Shown here: piece after piece, positions 28,910 through 37,626 of the stretch
How the letters are laid out: each line of letters starts with the position of its first letter
Position numbering within the stretch: the stretch's first letter is position 1
From: Litorilinea aerophila
GTDB taxonomy: Bacteria > Chloroflexota > Anaerolineae > Caldilineales > Caldilineaceae
Assembly (NCBI GenBank): GCA_945897075.1
Contig: CAMDEX010000006.1
Location: forward strand, 1 to 57,578
Length of the DNA: 57,578 nucleotides
Reading direction: 5' to 3'
The notes under the pieces: model-generated
Told to the model about the DNA's origin: nothing
Databases searched by the model: none
What the model saw: only the letters and a program-made list of their open reading frames with translations
Translations under genes and position numbers: made by a program

Positions 28910-29938
28910 ATGACCAGAACCATCAACCTCGCCCTCTCCGGCCTCGGCAATGTGGGACGCAACTTCCTGCGCATTCTCGAGACGAAATCCGAGCGCCTGG
29001 CCGCCGACTACGGCCTCGCCCTGCGCGTCGTCGCTGTGGCGGACAGCAGCGGCTTTGCTGTGAATATGGACGGCTTCGATCCCCGTTCTCTGCGCCTGAG
29101 GAAAGAAACGGGTGGTCGGGTGGCCGATCTGCCCGAATACAAGCCGGGGATATCGTTGGCGAAGCTCCTTTCCCTCCCCGGCTCCTGTCATTTCTTATTG
29201 GAAGCCTCGCCGGTCAACCTGACCGACGGCGAGCCGGGGCTGGGCTATGTGCGGGCCGCGCTGGGCGCGGGGATTTCCTGCGTGCTGGCCAACAAAGGAC
29301 CGCTGGTGCTGGCTTTCCACGAACTGCACCGGCTGGCCGCGGCCAACGGCGCGGGGCTGGCCTTTTCCGCCACTGTCTGCGGCGCGCTGCCGGTCGTGAA
29401 CATTGGCCGCCGCGACCTGATCGCCGCAGACATTTCCCTGCTGCGCGGTATCTTCAACAGCACCAGCAACTTTATCCTGGACGAGATGGCGACGGGGCGC
29501 GCCTACGCCGACGCGTTGGCCGAGGCCCAGCGCAGGGGTATCGCCGAAACCGACCCTTCGCTGGACGTGGAGGGCTGGGACACGGCCAACAAATTGACGA
29601 TCTTCGCCAACAGCTTTCTGGGCGTGGCGGTGACGCTGGCCGATGTCTCTGTGCAGGGGATTACGGCCATCACAGCCGAGCAACTGGCGGCGCACAGGGC
29701 GCAGGGCAAAGTGATCAAACTGGTGGCCGAGGCGCGGCAGGTGGCGGGCGGCTACCGGCTCTCCGTTGCGCCGCTGCCCCTGCCCGCCAGCGACTTCCTG
29801 GCCGGGTGCAGCGGTTGGGAGATGGGCGTGGAAATCCACAGCGATCTCTACGGGAAGCAGTTCTACAAAATCTGGGAGCGGGAACCTCTGCCCACCGCGG
29901 CCGCGATGCTGCGCGATCTGGTCAATCTGTTGGAATGA
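28910..29938 (+). CDS. hom: Homoserine dehydrogenase
   Basis: 342 residues from ATG 28910; CAGGAG 5 bases upstream rules out earlier starts. N-terminal NAD(P)-binding loop G-L-G-N-V-G-R-N-F (near 12), then the catalytic/dimerisation domain with A-N-K-G-P (near 128), S-A-T-V-C-G-A-L-P, G-I-F-N-S-T-S-N-F-I-L and the L-D-V-E-G-W-D-T-A-N-K-L signature holding the catalytic Asp/Lys. No ACT regulatory domain follows, so threonine feedback through that domain is not expected. It makes homoserine from aspartate semialdehyde for threonine and methionine synthesis. It stands alone between the STAND segment and repeat arrays. Confidence 0.93.
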   Translation: MTRTINLALSGLGNVGRNFLRILETKSERLAADYGLALRVVAVADSSGFAVNMDGFDPRSLRLRKETGGRVADLPEYKPGISLAKLLSLPGSCHFLLEASPVNLTDGEPGLGYVRAALGAGISCVLANKGPLVLAFHELHRLAAANGAGLAFSATVCGALPVVNIGRRDLIAADISLLRGIFNSTSNFILDEMATGRAYADALAEAQRRGIAETDPSLDVEGWDTANKLTIFANSFLGVAVTLADVSVQGITAITAEQLAAHRAQGKVIKLVAEARQVAGGYRLSVAPLPLPASDFLAGCSGWEMGVEIHSDLYGKQFYKIWEREPLPTAAAMLRDLVNLLE

Positions 29939-29940
29939 AA

Positions 29941-30142
29941 AGCGGACGCAGATTACGCAGAAACAGCAGATTTTCGCAGATTTTTAATCCGCGCTGATCC
30001 GCCCAATCCGCGTGATCCGCGTTCTATTTTCAGGGCAACGCGGCGTAGGGGAGGGATTGGGAACTTTTGCGCGTAGGGTTTCGTCGAAATATGCGTATTC
30101 GTCTTGCAAGTCCGCGGCACTTCAGAAAGTGCCGGGGACTTG
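29941..30142. repeat. GCAGATT/AATCCGCG array and CAAGTCC hairpin
   Basis: 29941-29985 carries CGCAGATTACGCAG-type units just after the hom stop. 29985-30032 carries ATCCGCG units in the opposite sense ending CGTTCTATTTTC, as at 3259-3311. 30107-30142 is a hairpin (16-base arms, one mismatch, loop CAGA) that is a near copy of 6063-6099. No gene was seen in this 250-base gap. Confidence 0.8.
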
Positions 30143-30188
30143 GGGGCTAACTACCTTTCTCGACCGTTCTCATTGGGCAGGTGACCGT

Positions 30189-32384
30189 ATGTTTCATCCC
30201 AACTTTTCATTCGATGCCCGCACACCCACGCGCTGGGCTAGACTATACCGGGGGCGCGGCGCACTCGCCGTCATTCTCCTGCTGGCGGCGCTGGCGCTGA
30301 GCGCCTGTCTCTCTCGGCTCTCCACGACCAACCCGATCCGCACGCCGGTTCTCCTGCCCGCGCCCAGCGACAGCGCCCAGATTGCCATCTCGCCGCCCAG
30401 CGGCTACGCCGGCGTCTACGTGCAGGTGGTGGGCAACGGCTGGCCCGCCAATGAACTGGTGCTGGTGGCGCTGAGCGACGCGGTGGGGCGCAGCGGGATT
30501 CTGGCGGCCAGCGCGGCCAACAGCGACGGCCAGGTGACAACCGGTTTCCTCTACCCCATCAGCCCGCGCTGGCTGACGAGCGGGCCGCATACAATTGTGG
30601 CCTACACCGCCGATGGCAATTGGCAGGCCAGTGCGGAATTTCAGGTGACAGCGGGCGAAGGGGTAACACCGGCCGCGGCCACGCCTCTGCTTTCGCCCAC
30701 AGCAACCGCCACTGGACCGGCCATCCAGACGCCCACTGCAACAGCCGCAGTGGGCGCAACTGCCAGCGCAACCGCCAGCGCCACCCCCCGCGCCACTTTG
30801 ACAGCGGTTTCTGCGCCCACACCGGTTGTGATCAGCGACTGGCGCGGTGACTATTGGGCCAACTCCACCCTTTCCGGCGAACCCAGCCTGGTGCGCAACG
30901 ACGCTGCGGTCTTTTTTGACTGGGGCGACGGCTCGCCCGCGCCCAGCCTGCCCGCCGACCAGTTCAGCGCCCGTTGGACACGCCAGTTGAGTTTTGATGC
31001 GGGCGTCTATCAATTTTTCCTGGAGGTGGACGACGGGGCGCGGCTCTTTATTGACGACCAACTGGTGCTGGACGAGTGGCGGGCCGGTTCCCAGCGCATC
31101 GTCTCAGCTACTGTTTCCTTGACTGCTGGCCGCCACTCCCTGCGCGTGGAATACTTCGAGCGCACAGGCAATGCCCTGGCCCGCTTCTGGTGGGAGCGCC
31201 AGATCGCCTTCACCGGCTGGGAGGGGCGTTATTTCAACAATCCCGATCTGCAGGGCGACCCCGCACTGGTGCGGGACGACGCCACCATCAACTTTGACTG
31301 GGGCAACGGCAGCCCCGCGGCCAGCATCGGCGCGGACAATTTTTCTGTGCGCTGGACACGCACGCTCCCCTTTGGCGCTGGACGTTACCGCTTCTACGCC
31401 CGCATGGACGACGGTCTGCGCATCCGCATGGATGGCCAGCTTCTGCTGGACGAGTGGCGGGATGGCGCTGACCGCACGGTTGCCGCAGATGTGGAAGTGC
31501 CAGAGGGTAATTACCAAATTGAAGTGGAATACTACGAGCGGAGCGGCGGCGCGCTGGTAAGCTTCTGGTGGGAACTGGCCCCCAATCCGACCCCCACTTA
31601 CACGCCCGCGTGGACAGCCACGTCCTCGTGGACAGCCACGCCCACGCCTACCCAGACACCGACTTCTGCGCCGGAAGCCACATTCACGCCGTCGTGGACG
31701 CCGACTTCTGTGCCGGAAGCTACATTCACGCCGTCGTGGACGCCGACCGCCATACCGACTGCGACGCCCACCATCACCCCGACAGCCACAGGGACGCCAG
31801 ACCCGTCGTTGACGGGTACGGTTGTCGCCAGCGCAAGCACGCCTACACCCGTTGCAGAAACTCCTGAGATCGGGCAAACGCTTCCCTTTACCCGGATGCT
31901 CATGCCTGCGCTGCTTTCACCGAAGGTGGGCATCTACCGTATGATCGTGGCGGACGACGAGTGGAGCGCATTGCTGGATAGTCTGCGCCCGCCCAAGACA
32001 GCCCGCCCCGCCGCGCGCCCGACAGGGGGTGGGCGGGGCGCAACCCCGACACCCACATCACCAGTGACCGCTGGCGCAACCGTTTCCCCAGGGCAGCCAG
32101 CGCTCCCGCTTGCGCCGGACTTTGCCCAGGAAGTGGTTTTGATAACCATACCCGGCGTGGAGAGAGTCGGGCAGTTTGTACAAATTGTAGATGTGCGCCA
32201 GGAGGCCAGCGACCTTTTTGTAAAGGTACGCATTCAGCCTCGGCAAAGTCGAAGCGCCTTTGGGGAAGGTGGCGTGGACGCAGTATTGCTACGCCGGGAT
32301 TCTTTGCCGCCGGTGGAGGAGTTGACCATCCACTTTGTGGATGAATCTTATCAGTTGATCACTCTGATTGGCAGAGAGCGGTAG
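30189..32384 (+). CDS. Secreted lipoprotein with two PA14 domains, Thr-Pro linker and PrcB-like C-terminus
   Basis: 731 residues from ATG 30189 (AGGTGA upstream). Signal peptide with lipobox L-S-A-C at about residues 36-39, so a lipid-anchored or exported protein. An Ig-like region spans about 60-150, then a Thr/Ala-rich spacer. PA14 domain 1 is at about 216-335 (F-F-D-W-G-D-G-S-P, V-D-D-G-A-R-L-F-I-D-D) and PA14 domain 2 at 339-463 (F-D-W-G-N-G-S-P, M-D-D-G-L-R-I-R-M-D-G). PA14 domains bind glycans. A T-P/W-T-P-T low-complexity linker spans 464-560. The last 130 residues resemble the PrcB C-terminal domain (E-V-V-L-I-T-I-P-G). Likely a surface carbohydrate-binding protein. Confidence 0.85.
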   Translation: MFHPNFSFDARTPTRWARLYRGRGALAVILLLAALALSACLSRLSTTNPIRTPVLLPAPSDSAQIAISPPSGYAGVYVQVVGNGWPANELVLVALSDAVGRSGILAASAANSDGQVTTGFLYPISPRWLTSGPHTIVAYTADGNWQASAEFQVTAGEGVTPAAATPLLSPTATATGPAIQTPTATAAVGATASATASATPRATLTAVSAPTPVVISDWRGDYWANSTLSGEPSLVRNDAAVFFDWGDGSPAPSLPADQFSARWTRQLSFDAGVYQFFLEVDDGARLFIDDQLVLDEWRAGSQRIVSATVSLTAGRHSLRVEYFERTGNALARFWWERQIAFTGWEGRYFNNPDLQGDPALVRDDATINFDWGNGSPAASIGADNFSVRWTRTLPFGAGRYRFYARMDDGLRIRMDGQLLLDEWRDGADRTVAADVEVPEGNYQIEVEYYERSGGALVSFWWELAPNPTPTYTPAWTATSSWTATPTPTQTPTSAPEATFTPSWTPTSVPEATFTPSWTPTAIPTATPTITPTATGTPDPSLTGTVVASASTPTPVAETPEIGQTLPFTRMLMPALLSPKVGIYRMIVADDEWSALLDSLRPPKTARPAARPTGGGRGATPTPTSPVTAGATVSPGQPALPLAPDFAQEVVLITIPGVERVGQFVQIVDVRQEASDLFVKVRIQPRQSRSAFGEGGVDAVLLRRDSLPPVEELTIHFVDESYQLITLIGRER

Positions 32385-32452
32385 GCTGCGGCCGACAGGT
32401 CGGCATAAGGCGCGCCAATAGAGACCAATCCCTGTCAGGTGTGCGACATACA

Positions 32453-32491
32453 AAAAGAGGCCCTGACTAGCCAAAGTCAGGGCCTCTTTTT
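32453..32491. terminator. Bidirectional terminator between the PA14 and LysM genes
   Basis: AAAAAGAGGCCCTGACT, loop AGCCAA, AGTCAGGGCCTCTTTTT: 17 perfect pairs with A-run and T-run. It serves the convergent PA14 (plus) and LysM (minus) genes. A second perfect 15-base hairpin follows at 32501-32534 (AGAAGTTCGACTTTT arms). Confidence 0.93.
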
Positions 32492-32545
32492 GCGCAACCA
32501 GAAGTTCGACTTTTTCCGAAAAGTCGAACTTCTCATTCTGAACGA

Positions 32546-33181
32546 TTAGGGGATGATCAACTTCTGGCCTCGATAGATGGGGGCGTCGGTCAAGCCGTTG
32601 CGGGCTTTGATGGCCCATGCGCTTGTGCCATAGAGATTGGCAATGCCCGTCAGCGTGTCAGAAGCGGTTACGACGTGAACGCGGACGGTTGGTGTGGACG
32701 GCACGCGTGTCGCCACCACCAGCGTGGAGGTCGGTCTTGGACGATTGGGATCGACGATGTAAGGTGTCGGTGTGGGTTGTGGGTACGCTTTGTTGTTCGT
32801 CGGCACGCTGGCATTGTTGGAACTATTGTCGGGCGATACTGTCGTCGGTGTTGGGTATTGGGGCTGTACGGGTGCCGGGGAGACAGTAGTTCCAGGGATG
32901 CGCAGTGCTTGCCCTGCACGCAGTAGATTGGGGTTGCTGATTCCGTTGTAACCAGCGATCGCACTCACGCTGACGCCATATCGTGCAGCGATGGTGGATA
33001 GTGACTCACCAGGCTTCACAATGTGCGTGATATCCCCTTCGGCAAAGGCGTGTGATGCTGCTCCCGGTGCTATGAATAGGGCCAAAGCGATGGCAAGGAC
33101 TAAGCAGATCTCAACAGAAAGGGTGCGCAGCTTGCTCCGAAAATTGGCCTGATCTCTTGGGGATACTCTGTTCTGTAACAT
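32546..33181 (-). CDS. Secreted protein with two LysM domains
   Basis: 211 residues from ATG 33181 (GGAGAG 7-8 bases upstream). Signal peptide with an Ala-rich h-region and S-H-A-F-A cleavage near 47. LysM 1 at about 50-95 (H-I-V-K-P-G-E-S-L-S-T-I-A-A-R-Y-G-V). A Pro/Thr/Asn-rich spacer runs 96-160. LysM 2 at about 165-211 (H-V-V-T-A-S-D-T-L-T-G-I-A). LysM domains bind peptidoglycan N-acetylglucosamine, so it should sit in the cell wall. No enzyme domain. It is in the same direction as the subtilase 52 bases upstream and shares its lower GC content. Confidence 0.9.
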   Translation of the reverse strand: MLQNRVSPRDQANFRSKLRTLSVEICLVLAIALALFIAPGAASHAFAEGDITHIVKPGESLSTIAARYGVSVSAIAGYNGISNPNLLRAGQALRIPGTTVSPAPVQPQYPTPTTVSPDNSSNNASVPTNNKAYPQPTPTPYIVDPNRPRPTSTLVVATRVPSTPTVRVHVVTASDTLTGIANLYGTSAWAIKARNGLTDAPIYRGQKLIIP

Positions 33182-33233
33182 ATTTTCTCTCCGTCAACAA
33201 AAAGCACTGTCGTGCTTGGCAGCATGTAAGGAG

Positions 33234-34913
33234 CTACTGGGTTCCTTGTATTGTTGGAGCAAAGACCCGGTAAGGCAAGGTAGATTGGGTTGTTCCAAAG
33301 TTCAGATCCGTAATCTCTTGACCACTGGCTAGCTCAATGTCATATGTACTGGGTGTTGTCAGAATCGTGTTTCCGTTCGCCAGCGCAACCACTTGGTACG
33401 AACCGGGATACAATTTTTCAACACGCCATTGACCCAAATCATTCGGCGTCGCCTGTGCGATCACGGTTCCATCGGCGATACGTATTTGGATCGTGAGACT
33501 TTGTATCGCTGCGCGTTCTTCATCCTCTTCCCATACGCCGTTGATGTTGTCATCTTGCCAGACTGTACCGCTCGCTTTCCCAGTAGGCGGCAACAGAAGA
33601 TATCCAGCTCGCAAGGCAGCGAAAGCATCAATGCGCCCGTAGCCAAAGTAATCATCCCGACCGGGGTCGCCCAGATCGACGGCGGTTGATGTCATCAATT
33701 GGCGCACCTGTGCGATTGTCAAAGCTGGGTTCTGGCTGAAGAGCAGCCCAGCCAGCCCTGCCACATGCGGGGAGGCCATGCTTGTACCGCTCATATAAAT
33801 GTAGCCGCCATAGCTGTTACCCAAATCGTTGTATGTGCTGTAAATAGCATAACCTGGAGCCGACAATTCCACGAAATAGCCATAATTGCTCAATGACCAA
33901 TGCGTGTCGTCGTTGCGGGTCGCAGCCACGCCCACTACATTTTCCCATGCCGCCGGATAGAAGGGTGCATTCGAGCGGCTATTGCCTGCTGCCGCCACAA
34001 CCAACACATTGTGCGCTGCCGCATACAGAACGGCTTCTTCAACAGTCTGAGAACTGGATGGTCCACCCAAACTCAGATTGATCACATTGGCACCAGCATC
34101 AACGGCAAACACAATCCCCGCCGCCACATTGGCCCAGGTCCCTTGATTGGATTCGTTGAGTACCTTCACCGGGATAATCGAACAGAGTGGGCAAACACCC
34201 ACCATACCGATCCAGTTGTTCGCACCGGCCGCGGCAATACCCGCGACGTGGGTGCCATGTCCAAAATCGTCATGGGGGTCCGTATCATTATTTACGAAAT
34301 CATAACCAGGTAGAATTCGGCCCGCAAATTCAGGATGCGACGCCAGTATACCGCTGTCCACTAGAGCGATTTTGATCTCTTTGGAACCCATCGTGTAGTT
34401 CCACGCCCAGGGCAGCCCGATCATGTTCGGTGCATATACTTGTCTGTCTGGGTTGTTAAAGTCTGCATCGTTTACTACAATCGGCGCTGTTGGAATAGGT
34501 GCCGCTGGAATTGTACTATTGTTTACAGTAGACTGGTTGTGCATTTGCTCCACAACCAGGGGCACACCATTCACAACCTCATCAAACTCAACGAAACGCG
34601 CATGAGAACTTTGACTGGCAATCGTAAGTGCGTCGCGGCCTGTACGAACAGACGCCCAATTCTCTGGTAGCCGGATTTGGGCAACCGACAGCGGAGCGAT
34701 CCACCGAATCTCTTCGCCGCCCATCTCGCTGATGAGCTGCGCGCGTTCTGCTGCGGATGTATCCGTCTTGAATTTTATCAGAAGGACGTTAGAAGCGTTT
34801 GCCAGCTTCGCATCAGCATAGACTGGATTAACCAGTTGCAAACTCCACCATAAAAACATGGCGAGCAGGACAACCAATATGAGTCTTTTCCAGGCCAAAT
34901 CCGTGTGTGTCAT
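33234..34913 (-). CDS. Secreted subtilisin-like serine peptidase with C-terminal SdrD B-like domain
   Basis: 559 residues from ATG 34913, which gives a clean signal peptide (K-R then a 20-residue hydrophobic run, V-Y-A cleavage) and has GAGG 6 bases upstream. Longer starts at 34991 or 35006 are possible. An inhibitor-like propeptide spans about 35-110. The S8 catalytic triad is at Asp186 (A-L-V-D-S-G), His219 (G-H-G-T-H-V-A-G) and Ser378 (S-G-T-S-M-A-S-P-H). A prealbumin-like SdrD-B/CNA-B-type domain (G-T-V-W-Q-D-D-N-I-N-G-V-W-E) covers about 455-535. Codon use is less GC-rich than neighbouring metabolic genes. It probably acts outside the cell; substrate unknown. Confidence 0.93.
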   Translation of the reverse strand: MTHTDLAWKRLILVVLLAMFLWWSLQLVNPVYADAKLANASNVLLIKFKTDTSAAERAQLISEMGGEEIRWIAPLSVAQIRLPENWASVRTGRDALTIASQSSHARFVEFDEVVNGVPLVVEQMHNQSTVNNSTIPAAPIPTAPIVVNDADFNNPDRQVYAPNMIGLPWAWNYTMGSKEIKIALVDSGILASHPEFAGRILPGYDFVNNDTDPHDDFGHGTHVAGIAAAGANNWIGMVGVCPLCSIIPVKVLNESNQGTWANVAAGIVFAVDAGANVINLSLGGPSSSQTVEEAVLYAAAHNVLVVAAAGNSRSNAPFYPAAWENVVGVAATRNDDTHWSLSNYGYFVELSAPGYAIYSTYNDLGNSYGGYIYMSGTSMASPHVAGLAGLLFSQNPALTIAQVRQLMTSTAVDLGDPGRDDYFGYGRIDAFAALRAGYLLLPPTGKASGTVWQDDNINGVWEEDEERAAIQSLTIQIRIADGTVIAQATPNDLGQWRVEKLYPGSYQVVALANGNTILTTPSTYDIELASGQEITDLNFGTTQSTLPYRVFAPTIQGTQ

Positions 34914-35066
34914 CGGAAACCTCGCTATCGTTATCAGTCGTTTTTGTTCTTCGACTGTGCGTTGCGCGTATTTGGGTGCTATTTCATCCATAGGGAACTT
35001 TCTCATCAGAGGCGAATCTCTTTACTCTTCTTTTAATAATCGAATTCTGCCTAATTCATTACGCAC

Positions 35067-35095
35067 TATTTACATACAAGATAGGCCAATTTCAA
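35067..35095 (-). promoter_or_regulatory. Promoter of the subtilase gene
   Basis: Read on the minus strand: -35 TTGAAA (35095-35090), 17-base spacer, -10 TAAATA (35072-35067). The transcript start near 35060 lies upstream of all candidate start codons. Confidence 0.55.
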
Positions 35096-35248
35096 TACAG
35101 GGACAATAGGTATCTAGGGGGGTGCTGCTGGGGGCAAGATTGAGAAGTTGACGAACGGCTCGCGAAAATAGGGATAAAAGAGCCGGTAATCCAGGTTTTC
35201 TGGCAAAAGGGGCGGAGATCGACTCTAACTTGTGCCTAAAGTCGCATT

Positions 35249-35301
35249 AATAAAACGGGAAAGGTGGGATCATCCGCCGATCCCACCTTTCCCGTTTTAT
35301 T
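35249..35301. terminator. Terminator after the ComEA-like gene
   Basis: 23-base perfect stem (35249-35271 with 35279-35301), 7-base loop, A/T-rich at both ends (AATAAAACGGG...CCCGTTTTATT). It lies 35 bases past the ComEA-like stop on the minus strand. Confidence 0.93.
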
Positions 35302-35335
35302 TCTTACGTCATTTGAATAACAACACCGAATACGT

Positions 35336-36154
35336 TTATCGTGTCGTCACCAATGCCCGCAACTGATCAATCGTCTTGATCCCGAAGCCTGGCACCCGGT
35401 CCAGATCATCTGTCGAATCGTAGGGGCGGTTGGCGATGATGGCCGCGGCTTTGCTCGGCCCAATCCCCGGCAGACTCATCAGCTCGTCGGCGCTGGCGGT
35501 ATTGAGATTGATCAGACCGCCTGTCGCGCCGCCCGCCGGCGCAGAGACAGCCAGCGTGCCCGACAGACCGGGCGGCGGCCCGCTCTCGCTGCTGGCCGCG
35601 TTGATTGTCTCCATCTCTGGCACGTGAACCTGTGCGCCGTCAAAGAGCCGCTCGGCCTGGTTGATCTGCGCCCCGTCCACCCCTGTTTGCAGACCGCCGG
35701 CCGCGGTCAAGGCGTCCCCTACCCGTGCATCCCAGGCCAAGACATACAGCCCCGGTTGCGCCACCCCGCCGCTGACAAAGACAGTCAACGGGCTGGGCGT
35801 CGGTGTGGGCAAAGGCGTGGCTGTGGGCGCGGGCGTCGGGGGTGGGTGCAGCACAATCGGCGCGGGTTGGGGCTTGTAGAGCAGAAAGGCGAGCAGACCA
35901 ATCGCCACGGCCATCAGCAGCGCGCCGAGCGCCATCAGCCGGGCGGCGTTGAGTGGCGTGAGCAGTAGCGGCTGGGCAACGTCGGGCGGATTGTCAGTCC
36001 GCCCTGTTTCTTGAGGCGCGGCAGGGTGGGCTACGTAGGGCGGACTGTCAGTCCGCCTAGCTTCTTGGGGCGCGGCAAGTTGGGCTAGGTAGGGCGGACT
36101 GTCAGTACGCCCTGTTTCTTGAGGCGCGGCAAGTCGAGGCAATGAAGGCTGCAT
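35336..36154 (-). CDS. comEA: ComEA-like membrane protein with SLBB and helix-hairpin-helix domains
   Basis: 272 residues from ATG 36154, chosen because GGGAG is 8 bases upstream and because the earlier ATG at 36232 overlaps the -10 box of the promoter. Residues 1-60 are three tandem 17-18-residue repeats (A-A-P-Q-E-x-x-R-T-D-S-P-P-Y) encoded by palindrome-containing DNA. A membrane segment lies at about 68-92, a Pro/Thr spacer follows, an SLBB-like domain is at about 123-180 (V-F-V-S-G-G-V-A-Q-P-G-L-Y), and tandem HhH motifs end the protein (I-N-L-N-T-A-S-A-D-E-L-M-S-L-P-G-I-G). ComEA binds incoming DNA during natural transformation. Confidence 0.9.
   Translation of the reverse strand: MQPSLPRLAAPQETGRTDSPPYLAQLAAPQEARRTDSPPYVAHPAAPQETGRTDNPPDVAQPLLLTPLNAARLMALGALLMAVAIGLLAFLLYKPQPAPIVLHPPPTPAPTATPLPTPTPSPLTVFVSGGVAQPGLYVLAWDARVGDALTAAGGLQTGVDGAQINQAERLFDGAQVHVPEMETINAASSESGPPPGLSGTLAVSAPAGGATGGLINLNTASADELMSLPGIGPSKAAAIIANRPYDSTDDLDRVPGFGIKTIDQLRALVTTR
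35985..36150. repeat. Coding tandem repeat made of GGCGGACTGNCAGTCCGCC palindromes
   Basis: Three copies of a roughly 54-base unit inside the ComEA-like gene, each with the palindrome GGCGGACTGTCAGTCCGCC or a variant. The same palindrome type (TCGGACTGCCAGTCCGA) stands outside genes at 51920-51938. It suggests a mobile palindrome that became coding. Confidence 0.75.
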
Positions 36155-36230
36155 GGCCGATTCTCCCGTGTGAAAATATGGAGTCTGGGCTGCGCCGGCG
36201 GCCAGGGGATGACCACCGATAGCTTCCGCC

Positions 36231-36260
36231 ATTATATCTTACTGTTTTCCTTGTTGTCAA
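36231..36260 (-). promoter_or_regulatory. Consensus sigma-70 promoter of the ComEA-like gene
   Basis: Minus strand: -35 TTGACA (36260-36255), 18-base spacer, -10 TATAAT (36236-36231). Both hexamers are perfect. The predicted RNA start near 36224 lies downstream of the ATG at 36232, which decides the start codon at 36154. Confidence 0.85.
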
Positions 36261-36281
36261 TAGGCAAAAAAAATGAAAAAT

Positions 36282-36392
36282 GAAACGTGTTGCGTGAAAC
36301 GTGAGATCGCTCGGTCGAATTTCACGTTTCACGGGTCACGTTTCACGGGTCACGCTTCACGCTTCACGCTTCACGTTTCACGCTTCACGCCG
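36282..36392. repeat. Inverted array of CACGTTT/AAACGTG units
   Basis: Left: GAAACGTG units (36282-36305). Right: eight CACGTTT/CACGCTT units (36320-36390). The stop codon of the acyl-CoA dehydrogenase (36385-36387) lies inside the right arm. Similar units recur at 51948-52005 and 55264-55306. Confidence 0.88.
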
Positions 36393-37626
36393 TTACCGGA
36401 TTGCTGTTGACCGTCTCCGGCGCGGCCTGACGGTCGGCGACCCGTTGCAGGGCAATGCGCCCAAACATGGAAAGTGCCTGGTCGTCGTTGAGCGGATGGA
36501 AGATACCGGGGCGCACATCGCGGAAATAGCGTTCAATGGGCAACGAACGGTTCATGCCGGAGCCGCCTACCACGCGCAGACAGTTGTCCACCGCTTCGAT
36601 AGCATTGTTGGTGGCTGTCACTTTTGTCGCCACCACAAAGGGCGAGAGCGCCGAACGCATCTCCGGCTGTTCGCTCCAATCCCGCGCCACGCTATAGACC
36701 AGCGCTCTGGCCTGGGTCAGCAGCAGATCGGCCTGCCCCAGCCGGTGCTGGATGTTGTCCAGACTGGCAATCGGTTTGCCCAGCGCGGTGGGCGTGCGTT
36801 CCTGCGCATAGTGCGCGGCGTAGTCCAGCGCGGCCTGGGCCACCCCCAGATAGACGGCGCTGACGGTCAGGGCAAACCAGGCGTTGTAGGTAGAGCGGGC
36901 CGGATCGCCCACCTCTGGCCCGCCCCGCCCCACCATTTGCCCCGCGCCCACACAGGCGTTGACAATCTCGATGTCGTGGCTGCCGGTGGAGCGCATGCCC
37001 AGACTATCCCACGTCTCAATAATGCGGATGTGTTCGCCGCTGGGGATGACAAAGCGGCCCACATGCCCGCTGCCATCCTGCAAGGCTGCGGGGACGATAA
37101 AGTAGTCCAGCTCCGGGCTGAGGCTGGCAAAACTTTTGCGCCCGTTGATCAGCCAGGCTTCCGGTTCGCCATTGGCGCCGTTGGCGTAAATCGGTTCGGC
37201 AGAAGTGTCGGGCAGACCACCCCGGCTGGGGCTGCCCAGGCGCGGCTCGGTGGCCACGGCGTTGATCAGCGCGCCCCGCTCCACCGCGTCGCGGCAGACC
37301 TGGGCAAAGAGCGCTTCCGGCCAGCCCCGGCTTTCGGCCACCGCGCCCAATACCTGCACGTGCATCACAAAGCTGAGGGCTGTGCTGCCGTCACCCGCGC
37401 CCAGCGCCTCCATCACCAGCACCGATTCCAACAGGTCTGCGCCCCAGCCACCGAACTCCTGCGGGATGATCAGCGAGGGCAGACCCGCGGCCCGGATGTC
37501 GGCAAAGTTTTCGTGGGGGAAACTGCCGTCTCGGTCGTGTTGCGCGGCTCTGGCCTGGAAGATGGGCGCGAGTTCGCGAGCGATCTGAACGAAGCGTTTC
37601 TGGCGGTCGGTTCGGGGGTAAAGCAT
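36385..37626 (-). CDS. Acyl-CoA dehydrogenase family protein
   Basis: 413 residues from ATG 37626 with AGGAG 6 bases upstream. Three-part acyl-CoA dehydrogenase fold: helical N-terminal domain (1-120), beta domain (120-240; W-L-I-N-G-R-K-S-F-A and S-T-G-S-H-D-I-E-I), helical C-terminal domain with R-V-V-G-G-S-G-M-N-R-S near 370. The usual catalytic Glu of straight-chain dehydrogenases is not obvious. The sequence is closer to the flavin monooxygenase-like/IBR branch of the superfamily, so substrate is open. It is followed downstream by the CACGTTT array in which its stop codon lies, and is divergent from the methylmalonyl-CoA genes. Confidence 0.88.
   Translation of the reverse strand: MLYPRTDRQKRFVQIARELAPIFQARAAQHDRDGSFPHENFADIRAAGLPSLIIPQEFGGWGADLLESVLVMEALGAGDGSTALSFVMHVQVLGAVAESRGWPEALFAQVCRDAVERGALINAVATEPRLGSPSRGGLPDTSAEPIYANGANGEPEAWLINGRKSFASLSPELDYFIVPAALQDGSGHVGRFVIPSGEHIRIIETWDSLGMRSTGSHDIEIVNACVGAGQMVGRGGPEVGDPARSTYNAWFALTVSAVYLGVAQAALDYAAHYAQERTPTALGKPIASLDNIQHRLGQADLLLTQARALVYSVARDWSEQPEMRSALSPFVVATKVTATNNAIEAVDNCLRVVGGSGMNRSLPIERYFRDVRPGIFHPLNDDQALSMFGRIALQRVADRQAAPETVNSNPVTA

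Larger units (their letters stand above)
34914..35335. other. Gene-free region upstream of the subtilase
   Basis: Holds the subtilase promoter (35067-35095, minus) and the terminator of the ComEA-like gene (35249-35301). Between them, 35100-35248 shows no recognisable feature. The region is AT-rich compared with its surroundings. Confidence 0.6.
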
